Below, in pieces: positions 8,927 through 18,799 of a stretch of DNA of 64,000 bases. The position numbers and the translations under genes are program-made. Position 1 is the first letter of the stretch. The number at the start of each line of letters is the position of its first letter. The notes beneath the pieces are model-generated. The model did not search any database, was not told where the DNA came from, and was given only the letters and a program-made list of their open reading frames with translations. Source of the DNA: Burkholderia contaminans. GTDB lineage: Bacteria > Pseudomonadota > Gammaproteobacteria > Burkholderiales > Burkholderiaceae. The stretch spans positions 98,812 through 162,811 of the forward strand of contig NZ_CP090645.1 of NCBI RefSeq assembly GCF_029633825.1, given 5' to 3'.

Positions 8927-10456
8927 ATGAACAGGAAACCTTTGGCACGCGCGGTGTTGACGGTATTTGCCGGCGCGGCGCTGCTCGGCGCGGGCTATTT
9001 CGCGGGAACGCGTCACGCGGCGACCGGCACCGCAGTTGCCTCGACTGGCGCCGCCTCGCCGGGCGGCAAGATCGACCCGAAGACCGGGCGGAAGGTGCTG
9101 TACTGGCACGACCCGATGGTGCCGAACCAGCATTTCGACAAGCCGGGTAAATCGCCATTCATGGACATGCAACTTGAGCCTGTCTACGCGGATGAAGGCG
9201 AGAGCTCTTCAGGCATCAAGATCGACCCGGGGCTTGAGCAGAATCTTGGCATTCGCTATGCGACCGTGCGTCGGCAGGAAACGACCGGCGGATTCGATGC
9301 CATCGGCACGACGCAGTTCGATGAATCGCACTCGGATGTCGTGCAGTCGCGCGTCACCGGCTACATCGACCGGCTCTATGCGAACGCGCCGATGCAACGC
9401 ATCGCAAAAGGCGCACCAGTCGCATCGCTGTTCGTCCCGGAATGGCTCGCGCCGCAGGAGGAATATCTCGCACTCAAGCGCGGCGGCATGGACGCCACTT
9501 TGCTCGAAGCGTCGCGAGCGCGGATGCGCGCCTTGTCGATTCCTGATGGAATCATCGCGAGCCTTGACCGAACCGGCAAGGCCCAGACGCACGTCTTGCT
9601 GACGTCGCCCGAGTCCGGTGTCGTCAGCGAACTGAACGTCCGCGACGGCGCGATGGTCGCGCCCGGCCAGACACTCGCGAAGATTGCCGGCCTGTCGAAG
9701 CTGTGGCTCATCGTCGAGATTCCCGAGGCGCTCGCGCTGGGCGTACAACCCGGTATGACCGTCGATGCGACGTTCGCAGGCGACCCGACACAACACTTCA
9801 ACGGTCGCATCCGCGAAATCCTGCCGGGCATCAGCACCACCAGCCGCACGCTCCAGGCGCGTCTGGAAATCGACAACGCCGGATTCAAGCTGACGCCGGG
9901 CATGCTGATGCGCGTGCGCGTTGCCGGCCAGAAGGCTGTCTCGCGACTGCTGGTGCCCTCCGAAGCCGTGATCACAACGGGCAAGCGCTCGGTCGTCATC
10001 GTAAAGAACGGCGACGGGCGCCTTCAGCCGGCGACGGTTACCGTGGGCAATGACATTGGCAACGAAACCGAGGTGCTGAGCGGCCTGAACGACGGCGACA
10101 CCGTTGTCGCGTCCGGCCAGTTCCTGATCGATTCCGAAGCGAGCCTGAAGTCCGTTCTGCCGAGGCTGGAGGGCAGCACGGGGGCAAGCGCAAGCGCACC
10201 GGCGTCCGCACCCGCCGTCGCAGCACAAACGTACGAGACCACCGGCAAGGTCGAAAAAGTGACCGCTGCGGACATCACGTTCTCCCATCAACCCGTGCCG
10301 GCGCTCGGCTGGGGCGCGATGACGATGGCGTTCAACAAGCCCGCTCCCGATGCCTTCCCCGACGTCAAGGCCGGACAGACGGTGCACTTCGTCTTCAAGC
10401 AGTCGGATGAGGGCTACCAGTTGACGAAGGTCGAACCGGTCGGAGGCGTGCAATGA
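8927..10456 (+). CDS. cusB: CusB-type periplasmic adaptor with fused CusF-like domain
   Basis: About 509 residues; membrane-fusion subunit joining CusA to CusC. A membrane anchor or signal is followed by a heavy-metal-binding domain (residues 55-90, with [13 protein letters not shown] and [12 protein letters not shown]). The usual adaptor core comes next, and a C-terminal CusF-like copper-binding domain (about 434-509, [16 protein letters not shown]) ends the protein. I chose ATG 8927 because GGAG lies 6 bases upstream; ATG 8912, overlapping the cusC stop, is the alternative. Overlaps cusA by 4 bases. Confidence 0.93.
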   Translation: MNRKPLARAVLTVFAGAALLGAGYFAGTRHAATGTAVASTGAASPGGKIDPKTGRKVLYWHDPMVPNQHFDKPGKSPFMDMQLEPVYADEGESSSGIKIDPGLEQNLGIRYATVRRQETTGGFDAIGTTQFDESHSDVVQSRVTGYIDRLYANAPMQRIAKGAPVASLFVPEWLAPQEEYLALKRGGMDATLLEASRARMRALSIPDGIIASLDRTGKAQTHVLLTSPESGVVSELNVRDGAMVAPGQTLAKIAGLSKLWLIVEIPEALALGVQPGMTVDATFAGDPTQHFNGRIREILPGISTTSRTLQARLEIDNAGFKLTPGMLMRVRVAGQKAVSRLLVPSEAVITTGKRSVVIVKNGDGRLQPATVTVGNDIGNETEVLSGLNDGDTVVASGQFLIDSEASLKSVLPRLEGSTGASASAPASAPAVAAQTYETTGKVEKVTAADITFSHQPVPALGWGAMTMAFNKPAPDAFPDVKAGQTVHFVFKQSDEGYQLTKVEPVGGVQ

Positions 10457-13400
10457 TTGCCCGGCTCATCCGATGGTCCATCCACAACCGTTTCCTGGTG
10501 CTGCTCGCGACTGTACTCATGACCGGTTGGGGCCTCTACTCGGTCGCCGAGACGCCGCTCGACGCACTGCCCGACCTGTCCGATACACAGGTCATCATCA
10601 AGGCATCGTATCCGGGCAAGGCGCCGCAGGTTATCGAGGACCAGGTCACCTACCCGCTCACGACGACGCTGCTCGGCGTGCCGGGCGCAAAGACCATTCG
10701 CGCGTACTCGTCGTTCGGCGATGCGTTTGTCTACGTGCTGTTCGACGACAAGACCGACCAGTACTGGGCACGTTCGCGCGTGCTCGAATACCTGAATCAG
10801 GTGCAAAGCCGCCTGCCGCAGGGCGCGACCGTCTCGCTCGGGCCGGACGCGACCGGCGTGGGATGGGTGTACGAGTACGCGCTGGTCGACAAGACCGGAC
10901 AGCACGACCTCGGACAGCTGCGCGCGCTGAACGACTGGTTCCTGAAGTTCGAGCTGAAAGCAGTGCCGGACGTCTCCGAGGTCGCCAGCATCGGCGGCAT
11001 GGTGCGCCAGTACCAGGTCGTGCTCGACCCGGACAAGCTGCGCGCTTACGGCATCACGCAAGCCGCGGTGACCGATGCGCTCGGCAAGGCAAACCAGGCA
11101 TCCGGCGGCTCGGTCGTCGAGCTGGCCGAATCGGAGTACATGGTGCGCTCGTCGGGCTATCTGCGCTCGCTCGACGACTTCCGGAATGTCGTATTGCGCA
11201 CCAACGACGCGGGCACGCCGGTGCTGCTGGGCGACGTCGCACGCATCCAGATCGGCCCCGAGATGCGTCGCGGCATCGCGGAGCTGAACGGTCAGGGCGA
11301 AGTCGCCGGCGGCGTCATCGTGATGCGCTCGGGAAAAAATGCGCTGAAGACCATTGACGCGGTGAAGGCGAAGCTCGCCGACCTGAAGCGCTCGCTGCCA
11401 CCCGGCGTCGAAGTCGTCACGACTTACGACCGCTCGCAACTCATCGAACGCGCGGTGGACAACCTGAAGGACAAGCTCATCGAGGAGTTCATCATCGTTG
11501 GGCTCGTCTGTGCGGTGTTCCTGTTTCACCTGCGCAGCGCGTTCGTCGCCATTCTGTCGTTGCCGCTCGGCGTGCTGGCCGCGTTCATCGTGATGCGGTA
11601 TCAGGGCGTCAACGCGAACCTGATGTCGCTCGGTGGTATCGCGATCGCGATCGGCGCGATGATCGATGCGGCCATCGTGATGATCGAGAACGCGCACAAG
11701 CACCTGGAAGCGTTCGAGCATGCGTTCCCCGAGACACGGATGACCGCCGCGCAGCGCTGGGAACTCATCGCAGCTTCGGCAACTGAGGTCGGGCCGGCAT
11801 TGTTCTTCTCGCTTCTCATCATCACGCTGTCGTTCATTCCGGTGTTCTCGCTGGAAGGCCAGGAGGGCAAGCTGTTCTCTCCGCTGGCGTTCACGAAGAC
11901 CTACACGATCGCGGCGGCAGCAGGTTTGTCGGTCACGCTCGTGCCTGTCCTGATGGGTTACCTGATCCGCGGCCGTATTCCGCATGAGAACGCGAATCCC
12001 ATCAATCGCGTGCTGATCTGGCTGTATCGTCCATTGCTTGAGGCGACGCTGCGCTGGCCGTGGGCGGCGATTGGTCTCGCAGTTGTCGCGCTGGTGCTGA
12101 CGATTCTGCCGATTTCGCGTCTTGGCGGCGAATTCATGCCGCCGCTCGACGAGGGCGATTTGCTGTATATGCCGACCGCTCTTCCGGGCATTTCCGCCGA
12201 GAAAGCGAGCGAGCTGCTGCAGCAAACCGACCGGCTCATCAAGACCGTGCCCGAGGTCGCGACAGTGTTCGGCAAGTCGGGCCGGGCGGATACGGCCACA
12301 GACCCGGCACCGCTCGAGATGTTCGAGACCACCATCCAGTTCAAGCCGCGCAGCCAGTGGCGGCCGGGCATGACGCCGGAAAAGCTGGTCGATGAGCTGG
12401 ACCGGACGGTCAAGGTGCCCGGTCTTTCGAACGTATGGGTGCCGCCGATCCGCAATCGCCTCGACATGTTGTCGACCGGCATCAAGACGCCGGTGGGCGT
12501 CAAGATTTCCGGGCCGGACCTGACGCAGATCGACCGTATCGCGACGCAGGTTGAAACGGCCGTCAAAGGTGTCCCTGGTGTGACGTCCGCACTCGCGGAA
12601 CGGCTCAACGGCGGGCGCTATATCGACGTGGACATCGACCGGCTCGCCGCAGCACGCTACGGACTGTCGGTGGCCGATATCCAGTCGGTCGTGTCGTCGG
12701 CGGTGGGCGGTGAGAACGTTGGCGAGGTGATTGCCGGCCGCGAGCGCTTCCCCATCAATATCCGCTACCCGCGCGAATTCCGCGATTCGCTTGAGAAGCT
12801 GCGGCAACTGCCAATCGTCACGGATCGCGGCGCGCAAATCCAGCTCGGCGACGTCGCCCACATCACGATCGCCGACGGCCCGCCGATGATTCGCAGCGAG
12901 AATGCTCGGCTCTCCGGGTACGTCTACGTCGATATCCGCAACACGGATCTCCAATCCGCCGTGAAGGCAATGCAGCAGGTCGTGGCTCGGCAGGTCCAGT
13001 TGCCACCCGGCTACTCGATTGCGTGGTCGGGCCAGTTCGAGTACCTGGAGCGCGCGGCGGCCAGGCTCCGGACCGTCATTCCGGTGACGCTGGTTGTCAT
13101 CTTCGTGCTGTTGTTCCTGACCTTCAACTCCGCCGCCGATGCGCTGCTGCTGATGTCGACCGTGCCGTTCGCGCTGGTCGGCGGCTTCTGGCTCATCTGG
13201 ATACTCGGCCACGCGGTGTCGGTCGCGACATCGGTCGGATTCATCGCGCTTGCGGGCGTCGCTGCCGAGTTTGGGGTGGTCATGCTGCTGTACCTGAAAG
13301 GTGCGCTCAATCGCCGGCTGGAAGATGGCGAGCTGCTCACCGAGGCGTTGCTGTTCGACGCGATTCGCGAAGGCGCCGTGCTGCGCGTACGGCCGAAGGC

Positions 13401-13659
13401 AATGACGGTGGCCGTCGTGCTCGCCGGCCTCATTCCGATCATGGTCGGGCACGGTGCAGGGTCGGAGGTCATGCAGCGTATCGCCGCGCCGATGGTCGGC
13501 GGCATGGTGACCGCGCCACTTCTGTCGATGTTCGTGATTCCCGCAGCGTGGTTCCTGTTGCAGCGTCGTCGCGCACGACAGGCCAGCGCTGTCCATTTTC
13601 CCCACACAAACCCTTCCGGCACGAACGTGCCAGTCAACCAAACTGGAGAGATCCAATGA
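10453..13659 (+). CDS. cusA: CusA/CzcA-type heavy-metal RND efflux pump
   Basis: 1,068 residues, normal length for an HME-RND inner-membrane proton antiporter. Recognisable parts are the N-terminal helix ([14 protein letters not shown]), the pore region [20 protein letters not shown], the transmembrane block [20 protein letters not shown] and the C-terminal block [17 protein letters not shown]. It would export Cu(I) or Ag(I) from the periplasm or inner membrane through CusBC. CGGAGG lies 6 bases before the ATG. The ATG overlaps the cusB stop and the TGA overlaps the cusF start. Confidence 0.96.
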   Translation: MIARLIRWSIHNRFLVLLATVLMTGWGLYSVAETPLDALPDLSDTQVIIKASYPGKAPQVIEDQVTYPLTTTLLGVPGAKTIRAYSSFGDAFVYVLFDDKTDQYWARSRVLEYLNQVQSRLPQGATVSLGPDATGVGWVYEYALVDKTGQHDLGQLRALNDWFLKFELKAVPDVSEVASIGGMVRQYQVVLDPDKLRAYGITQAAVTDALGKANQASGGSVVELAESEYMVRSSGYLRSLDDFRNVVLRTNDAGTPVLLGDVARIQIGPEMRRGIAELNGQGEVAGGVIVMRSGKNALKTIDAVKAKLADLKRSLPPGVEVVTTYDRSQLIERAVDNLKDKLIEEFIIVGLVCAVFLFHLRSAFVAILSLPLGVLAAFIVMRYQGVNANLMSLGGIAIAIGAMIDAAIVMIENAHKHLEAFEHAFPETRMTAAQRWELIAASATEVGPALFFSLLIITLSFIPVFSLEGQEGKLFSPLAFTKTYTIAAAAGLSVTLVPVLMGYLIRGRIPHENANPINRVLIWLYRPLLEATLRWPWAAIGLAVVALVLTILPISRLGGEFMPPLDEGDLLYMPTALPGISAEKASELLQQTDRLIKTVPEVATVFGKSGRADTATDPAPLEMFETTIQFKPRSQWRPGMTPEKLVDELDRTVKVPGLSNVWVPPIRNRLDMLSTGIKTPVGVKISGPDLTQIDRIATQVETAVKGVPGVTSALAERLNGGRYIDVDIDRLAAARYGLSVADIQSVVSSAVGGENVGEVIAGRERFPINIRYPREFRDSLEKLRQLPIVTDRGAQIQLGDVAHITIADGPPMIRSENARLSGYVYVDIRNTDLQSAVKAMQQVVARQVQLPPGYSIAWSGQFEYLERAAARLRTVIPVTLVVIFVLLFLTFNSAADALLLMSTVPFALVGGFWLIWILGHAVSVATSVGFIALAGVAAEFGVVMLLYLKGALNRRLEDGELLTEALLFDAIREGAVLRVRPKAMTVAVVLAGLIPIMVGHGAGSEVMQRIAAPMVGGMVTAPLLSMFVIPAAWFLLQRRRARQASAVHFPHTNPSGTNVPVNQTGEIQ

Positions 13660-14006
13660 AGAAACTGTTTGTTATGTCCGCTGCCCTTGCAGCCACTTTC
13701 GCCACGCCCGCATTTGCCGGCAACGACATGGCCGGCATGGATATGTCGACCAGGGCTTCCGCGATGAAAGTGTCGTCGAACAATGCGCTCACCGACGCAG
13801 AGGTCAAGAAAGTCGACGTGGCGACAGGCATGGTCACGCTGAAGCACGGCGCGCTGGAAAACGTCGGCATGCCGCCGATGACGATGGCGTTCAAGGCGAA
13901 GGATGCCGCGATGGTCAAGCAGATCAAGGAAGGCGACAAGGTCAAGGTGCGCGTCGAAGAAGTCAACGGCACCCTGACCATCGTAAAACTCGAAAAGCGC
14001 TTGTGA
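13656..14006 (+). CDS. cusF: CusF-like periplasmic copper-binding chaperone
   Basis: 116 residues: signal peptide ([21 protein letters not shown]), Met-rich linker ([10 protein letters not shown]), then a CusF OB-fold with [19 protein letters not shown], which has the Met/Trp-region pattern of CusF proteins. It would deliver Cu(I)/Ag(I) to CusB. GGAGAG lies 8 bases upstream of the ATG, and the start overlaps the cusA stop. It is a second CusF module beside the one fused to CusB, and a third is at 31322-31669. Confidence 0.93.
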   Translation: MKKLFVMSAALAATFATPAFAGNDMAGMDMSTRASAMKVSSNNALTDAEVKKVDVATGMVTLKHGALENVGMPPMTMAFKAKDAAMVKQIKEGDKVKVRVEEVNGTLTIVKLEKRL

Positions 14007-14079
14007 CGAAGCGTTGATGGCTGGCACGCAGGCTTCTGTCCGCGCGCCGGCAGCCAGGAGTTCGGGCGAGGAGACCACC

Positions 14080-15951
14080 ATGCGAACGACATCATCCAAC
14101 GCGTATCAGTCTGACTACCAAACAGCGGACATATTGAGTCGCATACTTCGCTTCGCCCTTGTCCTGTTGCTCGGACCCGCATCCTTTTCGGCTTACGCAG
14201 TCAACGAATCCGAACTGCTTGCGCCTGAGCAGGCATTTCCGTTGACCGTCAGCCTCGCGAGCCCGATGGAGGTCGTGCTCGACTTCAAGACGAAGCCCGG
14301 GTATTACCTGTATCGCGACCGAATCAGCTTTGCGGTTGACGGCACACTGGTAAAACCGGATTCGATGCCGCCCTCCGAGTCGAAGAACGACCCGACGTTC
14401 GGCGTGGTCCAGGTCTATCACCAGCCCGTCCGGATTCGTCTTCCGTTGTCCGCTGCGATCACGTCGAGCGCCATGCTGACAGTTACATCGCAAGGATGTG
14501 CCGACGTGGGGGTCTGCTATCCGCCGCAGACGCGCCGCTTTCGGATCGCTGCGGACGGTGCTGTGACGCTCGCAGCGCTCGTTGGGAGTGCGAATGCAGC
14601 GGACTTCCCTGTCGTCGAGAAAAGCCGGCAGTCCGCCGTACCGGGTCTACCGCTGCGTCCTGCCAATGGGATCGGCATCGCCGAATTGCTAGGCTTTCTG
14701 GTGGCTGGTCTGCTGATGGCGGGCACCGTGTGCATGTATCCGCTCATCCCTATCGTCACGGCGGTCATTAACGGTACCCGTGAGCGGTTGCCGGTATGGC
14801 GCGGGGTTTCGCTGTCGTTCGCCTATGTACAAGGACTGGCGATGACATACGCGGCGGCTGGAACCATTGCGGCAGTCGTTGGCATTCCACTTGTGGCGGT
14901 GACGCAGAAACCCTGGTTACTGGCCACGTTCGGCGCGCTCATGCTCATCCTCGCGCTCGGTATGTTCGGCGTGTTCAGGTTGCAACTGCCGACGGGCTGG
15001 CAGACGCGGTTTGCGGGATGGAGCAGACGCTTGCCCGGAGGCCGTGTTGGGCCGGTGTTCGTGATGGGCATGTTGTCCGCGCTGATTGTCGGGCCGTGTT
15101 CCACACCGGCACTGGCAGGCGCACTGGTCTACATCGCCAACAGTCATGACATCGCAGGCGGTACGCTGGCGCTGTATTTGATGGGTATCGGGATCGGCAT
15201 TCCGCTGCTGCTTGTCGGCACGTTCGGAACGCGCCTGCTACCCAAGTCGGGACACTGGATGGTCGCGGTCCAGAACACACTCGGTGTCATGCTGCTGGCC
15301 GCAGCGCTGTGGTTCGTCTATTCACTGCTGCCTGTCTGGCTGCTGATGTCACTGGTCGCATTGCTGCTGACTGCTTGCGGAATGATGCTACGTGCGATCG
15401 ACCCTTTACCGGCCGGCGCGACGGGGATTGCCCGAGTCGGCAAAGCGCTCGGTGTGTTGCTGCTGGTCGCAGGTATCGCCGAGTTTGTTGGCGTCGCATC
15501 GGGCAATTTCGACATGCTGATGCCACTGGGCGGTTTGACGCGGATGTCGGCGTCAGCGGGAGGTGGCGCAAGTTCGGCAGCGCGATTCGACACGATCACC
15601 TCGAACGCCAAGCTGGACGAGGCGCTCAAGCTCGCACGAGGAACACCTGTCATGGTGGACTTCTACGCGGACTGGTGCATCACCTGCAAGGAACTCGAGC
15701 GCTTCACGTTCACTGATGCACGTGTGATGGACGAGTTTACGCACTGGAAGTTGCTACGCATCGACGTGACGAAAAATACCGAGGCCGACACGGCGATGCT
15801 GCGGCGGTTCGGTCTGTTTGGCCCTCCGGCCCTGATTTTCTTCGACAAAACTGGTCGGGAGCAGCCTGATGCGCAACTGGTCGGATTTATTGGGGCGGAC
15901 GCATTCCTGGCCCATCTGAAACGCTTGCAGTCGAGTGATGTGGCGCAATAA
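14080..15951 (+). CDS. dsbD: DsbD-type thiol:disulfide interchange protein
   Basis: About 623 residues from ATG 14080, which follows GAGGAG at 6 bases; upstream ATGs lack such a site. The order is a signal, the DsbD alpha domain (TSQGCADVGVCYPPQTRRF), a multi-helix membrane domain (GLLMAGTVCMYPLIPIV and VGPCSTPALAGALVY), and a C-terminal thioredoxin-like domain with WCITCK near residue 531. It moves electrons from cytoplasmic thioredoxin to the periplasm. Beside the cus genes it may keep Cys-containing copper proteins reduced (inference). Confidence 0.92.
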   Translation: MRTTSSNAYQSDYQTADILSRILRFALVLLLGPASFSAYAVNESELLAPEQAFPLTVSLASPMEVVLDFKTKPGYYLYRDRISFAVDGTLVKPDSMPPSESKNDPTFGVVQVYHQPVRIRLPLSAAITSSAMLTVTSQGCADVGVCYPPQTRRFRIAADGAVTLAALVGSANAADFPVVEKSRQSAVPGLPLRPANGIGIAELLGFLVAGLLMAGTVCMYPLIPIVTAVINGTRERLPVWRGVSLSFAYVQGLAMTYAAAGTIAAVVGIPLVAVTQKPWLLATFGALMLILALGMFGVFRLQLPTGWQTRFAGWSRRLPGGRVGPVFVMGMLSALIVGPCSTPALAGALVYIANSHDIAGGTLALYLMGIGIGIPLLLVGTFGTRLLPKSGHWMVAVQNTLGVMLLAAALWFVYSLLPVWLLMSLVALLLTACGMMLRAIDPLPAGATGIARVGKALGVLLLVAGIAEFVGVASGNFDMLMPLGGLTRMSASAGGGASSAARFDTITSNAKLDEALKLARGTPVMVDFYADWCITCKELERFTFTDARVMDEFTHWKLLRIDVTKNTEADTAMLRRFGLFGPPALIFFDKTGREQPDAQLVGFIGADAFLAHLKRLQSSDVAQ

Positions 15952-16002
15952 CGCAGCTGTCGGCGGCCGCAGCAGGACTCATCGGCGCCTATACTGAAAA
16001 TC

Positions 16003-16365
16003 ATGAATCTCTGGGTCAAACTCGTCGCCTGCTTCCTGATCGCGTGGTTGCCGATGCTCGGTTACCCCGCCCAGGCCGCGTTATGTCCAGAAATGTCGTC
16101 GATGCCTGCCGTACAGCATCCCATGAAGGCAGCAGGCGCTATCGAAGCGACAGGATGCACATCCGGCACGATGCACGTCGGTACCAGCGCTCATCCATCT
16201 GCTTGCCACGCGGGCATGGGAAGCTCCGTGTGCGGGATGCCGGCCATACCGATGTCGCATACCGTCGGCATTGCCCCATCGACACCTGATTATCGGGCCA
16301 TCACCCGGATCCTTTCCGAGCAGTTCATTCCTGAGCTGCCAGCACCGCCCCCGCGTTCGTTGTAA
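16003..16365 (+). CDS. Small exported Cys/Met/His-containing protein
   Basis: 120 residues with a signal peptide (NLWVKLVACFLIAWLPMLG). The mature part has several Cys, Met and His (CPEMSSMPAVQHPMKA, SACHAGMGSSVCGMP), consistent with a periplasmic metal-binding protein. It follows dsbD on the same strand, and its composition resembles the small protein at 4438-4806. I do not recognise a named family. Confidence 0.65.
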   Translation: MNLWVKLVACFLIAWLPMLGYPAQAALCPEMSSMPAVQHPMKAAGAIEATGCTSGTMHVGTSAHPSACHAGMGSSVCGMPAIPMSHTVGIAPSTPDYRAITRILSEQFIPELPAPPPRSL

Positions 16366-16490
16366 CTCTCCTCCGTCGGCGCTTGCCCAGCGGTTCCGTA
16401 CCGCGGCTCGAGTTCGCTCGCGGCCCGCGTGACCATCCGCGAAGCGTCACATGCTCGATTCGATTCTACGAACGAAAGATGGAGATACAC

Positions 16491-16778
16491 ATGAACGCAA
16501 GACATGCACGATTGGCTGTTGTTTCCACGCTATTGCTCGCTGCGAGCGCAGTGGGCCTCGCTGCCACTGGCTCTTCTTCCAGTCCGGCGATGCAGGACCG
16601 TGAGCACGGTCACGGCGCGATGATGATGGGCGGAATGATGGGCGGCTGCCCGATGATGGGTGGAAGCGCCGGTCTGGACCCGAAGACCGCGATGCGAATG
16701 CACGCCGAGATGATGCGGGCCATGAGCGACATCATGATGAAGTATTCCGACCAGGCGGTTACGCCACCGTCGAAGTGA
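16491..16778 (+). CDS. Small exported Met/His-rich protein
   Basis: 95 residues from ATG 16491, chosen because GGAG is 6 bases upstream (an in-frame ATG lies at 16479). A signal peptide (ARLAVVSTLLLAASAVGLAA) is followed by a Met/His cluster (HGHGAMMMGGMMGGCPMMGG) and a short helix rich in Met (MRMHAEMMRAMSDIMMKYS). Such methionine clusters bind Cu(I) or Ag(I). Likely a periplasmic copper buffer; no named family recognised. Confidence 0.72.
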   Translation: MNARHARLAVVSTLLLAASAVGLAATGSSSSPAMQDREHGHGAMMMGGMMGGCPMMGGSAGLDPKTAMRMHAEMMRAMSDIMMKYSDQAVTPPSK

Positions 16779-16831
16779 CCGCAAGCCCGACCACGTTACT
16801 CACATTGGATACAGCCTGACAAGGACTTCAC

Positions 16832-17059
16832 ATGAAATGCAACTGGAAAACCATGGCGGCCGTTGCGCTCGCACTGGTCGCCGTCATCGCCCTCGGTTAC
16901 TGGGCATTTCCTCCTCTCAGAGGCACGCTTGCAACGCTCGCTGTTATCGCCAGTGTATTCATCTGCCCGCTATCGATGATGTTCATGATGCGTGGCGTGC
17001 GTTCTCACACTGGCGGTCCCGCCACGCGCGCTCGGGTAACGGACGAAGCCAAACACTGA
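16832..17059 (+). CDS. Small membrane protein, DUF2933-like
   Basis: 75 residues with two transmembrane stretches (TMAAVALALVAVIALGYWAF and TLATLAVIASVFICPLSMMF) and a CP-L-MM motif at the end of the second. The pattern resembles the DUF2933 small membrane proteins found in copper and heavy-metal clusters. Function unknown. Same strand as its neighbours, probably one transcript. Confidence 0.7.
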   Translation: MKCNWKTMAAVALALVAVIALGYWAFPPLRGTLATLAVIASVFICPLSMMFMMRGVRSHTGGPATRARVTDEAKH

Positions 17060-17141
17060 GTCCGTCGATTTCTGCGGGAACTTCGGACCGGTGCGGTGGG
17101 AGCGCCCATCGTTCTGGTCCGGTTCGCTTCACGGAGAGCAT

Positions 17142-17303
17142 ATGTTCAACGGGAAACTAATCGTCAATTTTATCATCGGCTTGCTCGCGGTCATCGGCCT
17201 GTTAGCGGTGCTGGGTACAGGTGCGATGTGGGCAATGCACACCGGAATGATGCACGGGATGCTGTCTTGTGGAGGCACCATGTATCAGCATCCGGGATTC
17301 TGA
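17142..17303 (+). CDS. Very small membrane protein with Met/His tail
   Basis: 53 residues from ATG 17142, chosen because GGAG is 6 bases upstream; the longer frame from 17091 lacks a ribosome site. One transmembrane helix (FIIGLLAVIGLLAVLGTGAM) is followed by MHTGMMHGMLSCGGTMYQH, a Met/His/Cys tail that could bind copper. Function unknown. Confidence 0.62.
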   Translation: MFNGKLIVNFIIGLLAVIGLLAVLGTGAMWAMHTGMMHGMLSCGGTMYQHPGF

Positions 17304-17325
17304 CCGGGAATCTGGGAGATTGAAA

Positions 17326-17883
17326 GTGAAACGACACATACGACCTCAGGCCGGCAGCATCGTCAGCAAGCACTCTAGCCTTGGCAGCAAGTCGGGGTGG
17401 CATCTGCTGTCTCTGCTGGCCCTGATTATTGCGATGCCGACGGCGTTGGTGTGGGGGCCGTCATTTGTCCATTGGGTTGCCGGCCCCACGGGAGTTGCCA
17501 TCGAGTCAACAAATGCGATCCAACAGATACCCGGCTGGCGAGTTGGCATGCTGCGACCAGACGGGTTGCGCATCGTTCCATCAGGAGTATTCGACGCCTC
17601 GCACGTACTGAATCCGGCGCAATTCTCGGACAACGCCGTGCGGCACGCGTACTGGGTAGCGACCAGGATTCCCGCGACGCTCAACAAGCTCTACTGCTGG
17701 TGTGGATGCGAGAACCGTGGCGAGCACCGTTCGAATCTTCAATGCTTCGAGGACCGGATGGCTGTGTCGTGTCCGGTTTGCCAGGGGACCGCTGAAATCG
17801 CCTACCGGATGACGCAATCGGGTATCCAGGACGCAGCGAAGATTCAGGCGGCCGTCGATGCGAAGTGGGCGTCCAAGGGATAG
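17326..17883 (+). CDS. Membrane-anchored PCYCGC-type protein
   Basis: 185 residues from GTG 17326 with GGGAG 7 bases upstream. One N-terminal transmembrane helix (LLSLLALIIAMPTALVWG) precedes an exported domain containing LYCWCGCENRGEHRSNLQCF and then AVSCPVC. This is the cysteine pattern of the PCYCGC family of exported or lipoproteins of unknown function. The Cys-rich pattern fits metal binding or thiol exchange and may connect with the DsbD-like protein upstream (inference). Confidence 0.72.
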   Translation: MKRHIRPQAGSIVSKHSSLGSKSGWHLLSLLALIIAMPTALVWGPSFVHWVAGPTGVAIESTNAIQQIPGWRVGMLRPDGLRIVPSGVFDASHVLNPAQFSDNAVRHAYWVATRIPATLNKLYCWCGCENRGEHRSNLQCFEDRMAVSCPVCQGTAEIAYRMTQSGIQDAAKIQAAVDAKWASKG

Positions 17884-17916
17884 GAGTGATGACTCATATT
17901 AGAAACGGAGGATGCG

Positions 17917-18234
17917 ATGGAACTGAAATGCGTGATCGCGATACTGCGCCCCAATGTACTCAAGATGCTCGAGCGGCAGTTGGGCGCGCTACACATCCAC
18001 GGCATGACGGTGACCCATGCAAGGGGATTCGGTGCACATCCCAATCTCTTTGCCAACGACTGGACGACTGAGCACATCAAGATCGAAATCTTCACAGTCG
18101 CCGAGAACGTCGACGCGCTGATCGAGGAAATCATGACGGTCGCCAACGAGGAATCTAGTGGTGATGGCGTCGTTGCCGTCGTACCGGTAGAACGCTTTCT
18201 GCGAGTGCGGGCGGCGACTGAAGGCGCCCGCTGA
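17917..18234 (+). CDS. PII-like (GlnB/GlnK-family) signalling protein
   Basis: 105 residues with the PII fold pattern: MELKCVIAILRPNVLKMLER at the N-terminus, a middle beta-strand IKIEIFTVAENVDALIEEIM, and GDGVVAVVPVERFLRVR in the position of the PII C-loop (usually GDGKIFV-PVEDAIRIRTGE). The tyrosine of the classic T-loop is not obvious. Non-canonical PII proteins occur beside transporters, where they sense small ligands. Here the gene lies between the cus genes and cueR-copZ-copA, so a role in metal transport control is possible but unproven. Confidence 0.78.
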   Translation: MELKCVIAILRPNVLKMLERQLGALHIHGMTVTHARGFGAHPNLFANDWTTEHIKIEIFTVAENVDALIEEIMTVANEESSGDGVVAVVPVERFLRVRAATEGAR

Positions 18235-18505
18235 GCAAACGTCCTGGTCCTACGTTACTGGCTCTGCATTTTGAGAGACGCAGCGCCCGCAAGTTGTAGT
18301 TGCGGACGCAAGCCTGCGCTCGTTCAGCTTCCGATTCTAGGTGCGCTTAATTTCGCTTACGAACGAAGATCGATGCCGCTATAGTTCATTTCAGCCTCCT
18401 CAAGGGTCCTGTTGACCGTCGCAGTTCAACTAGTAGACCCTAGCCGCCGCCTCCTTCGGGCGGCCAGGAGGCCTCTCAATGATTATCAATCTCAGACGAC
18501 AGCGC

Positions 18506-18562
18506 CCGGCCCGTTTGACGATGGCCCACAGGATCAGCCGTTCGGCCTCTTTCCGTGCCGCA
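18506..18562 (-). pseudogene. Relic of a tyrosine recombinase gene
   Basis: Read on the minus strand, this encodes RKEAERLILWAIVKRAGR, closely matching RKEAERLILWGIVARGKA in the transposon recombinases at 39836-41527 and 60043-61733. No other part of such a gene is recognisable around it. It lies just upstream of the cueR promoter and is probably a scar of an earlier integrase-bearing element. Confidence 0.45.
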
Positions 18563-18598
18563 CCACGAATCGAACGATTACCCCTTGAATCGAAACCA

Positions 18599-18630
18599 CT
18601 TGACCTTCCCAACGTGGGAAGGTCAAGAAT
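18599..18630 (+). promoter_or_regulatory. CueR/MerR-type promoter and operator of cueR-copZ-copA
   Basis: A perfect 13-base inverted repeat (CTTGACCTTCCCA, spacer acg, then its complement) spans 18599-18627. The -35 box TTGACC (18600-18605) and the -10 box AAGAAT (18625-18630) are 19 bases apart, the long spacing that MerR-family activators correct by twisting DNA. ACCTTCCC...GGGAAGGT is the usual CueR operator core. It lies 42 bases before the cueR ATG. Confidence 0.85.
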
Positions 18631-18671
18631 AGTCAGTGCGGTTCGAATGGCCGTTTCGAGAGGGGAAAACG

Positions 18672-18701
18672 ATGAATATCGGCGAGGTTGCGAAGTCGTC
18701 G
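18672..18701 (+). pseudogene. cueR: CueR copper-responsive regulator, first 10 codons
   Basis: ATG at 18672 begins MNIGEVAKSS, the start of a MerR-family helix-turn-helix. The gene is interrupted at 18701 by an IS21 element and continues in frame at 24001. The last 7 bases (gtcgtcg, 18695-18701) are the duplicated target. Confidence 0.88.
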
Positions 18702-18799
18702 TGCGGATTTCGGCGATGGTGATCAATCGTTTCGGCGAACGTGATCAGTCTGGAAGGTGGTGTTGCGCGGTCAATGGATTATAGCGACGGTGATCACGA

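Noticed and set aside
10414..13656. 1,080-codon frame on the minus strand
   Set aside because: Antisense to cusA; long only because of high G+C content, with low-complexity Arg/His/Asp composition and no motif.
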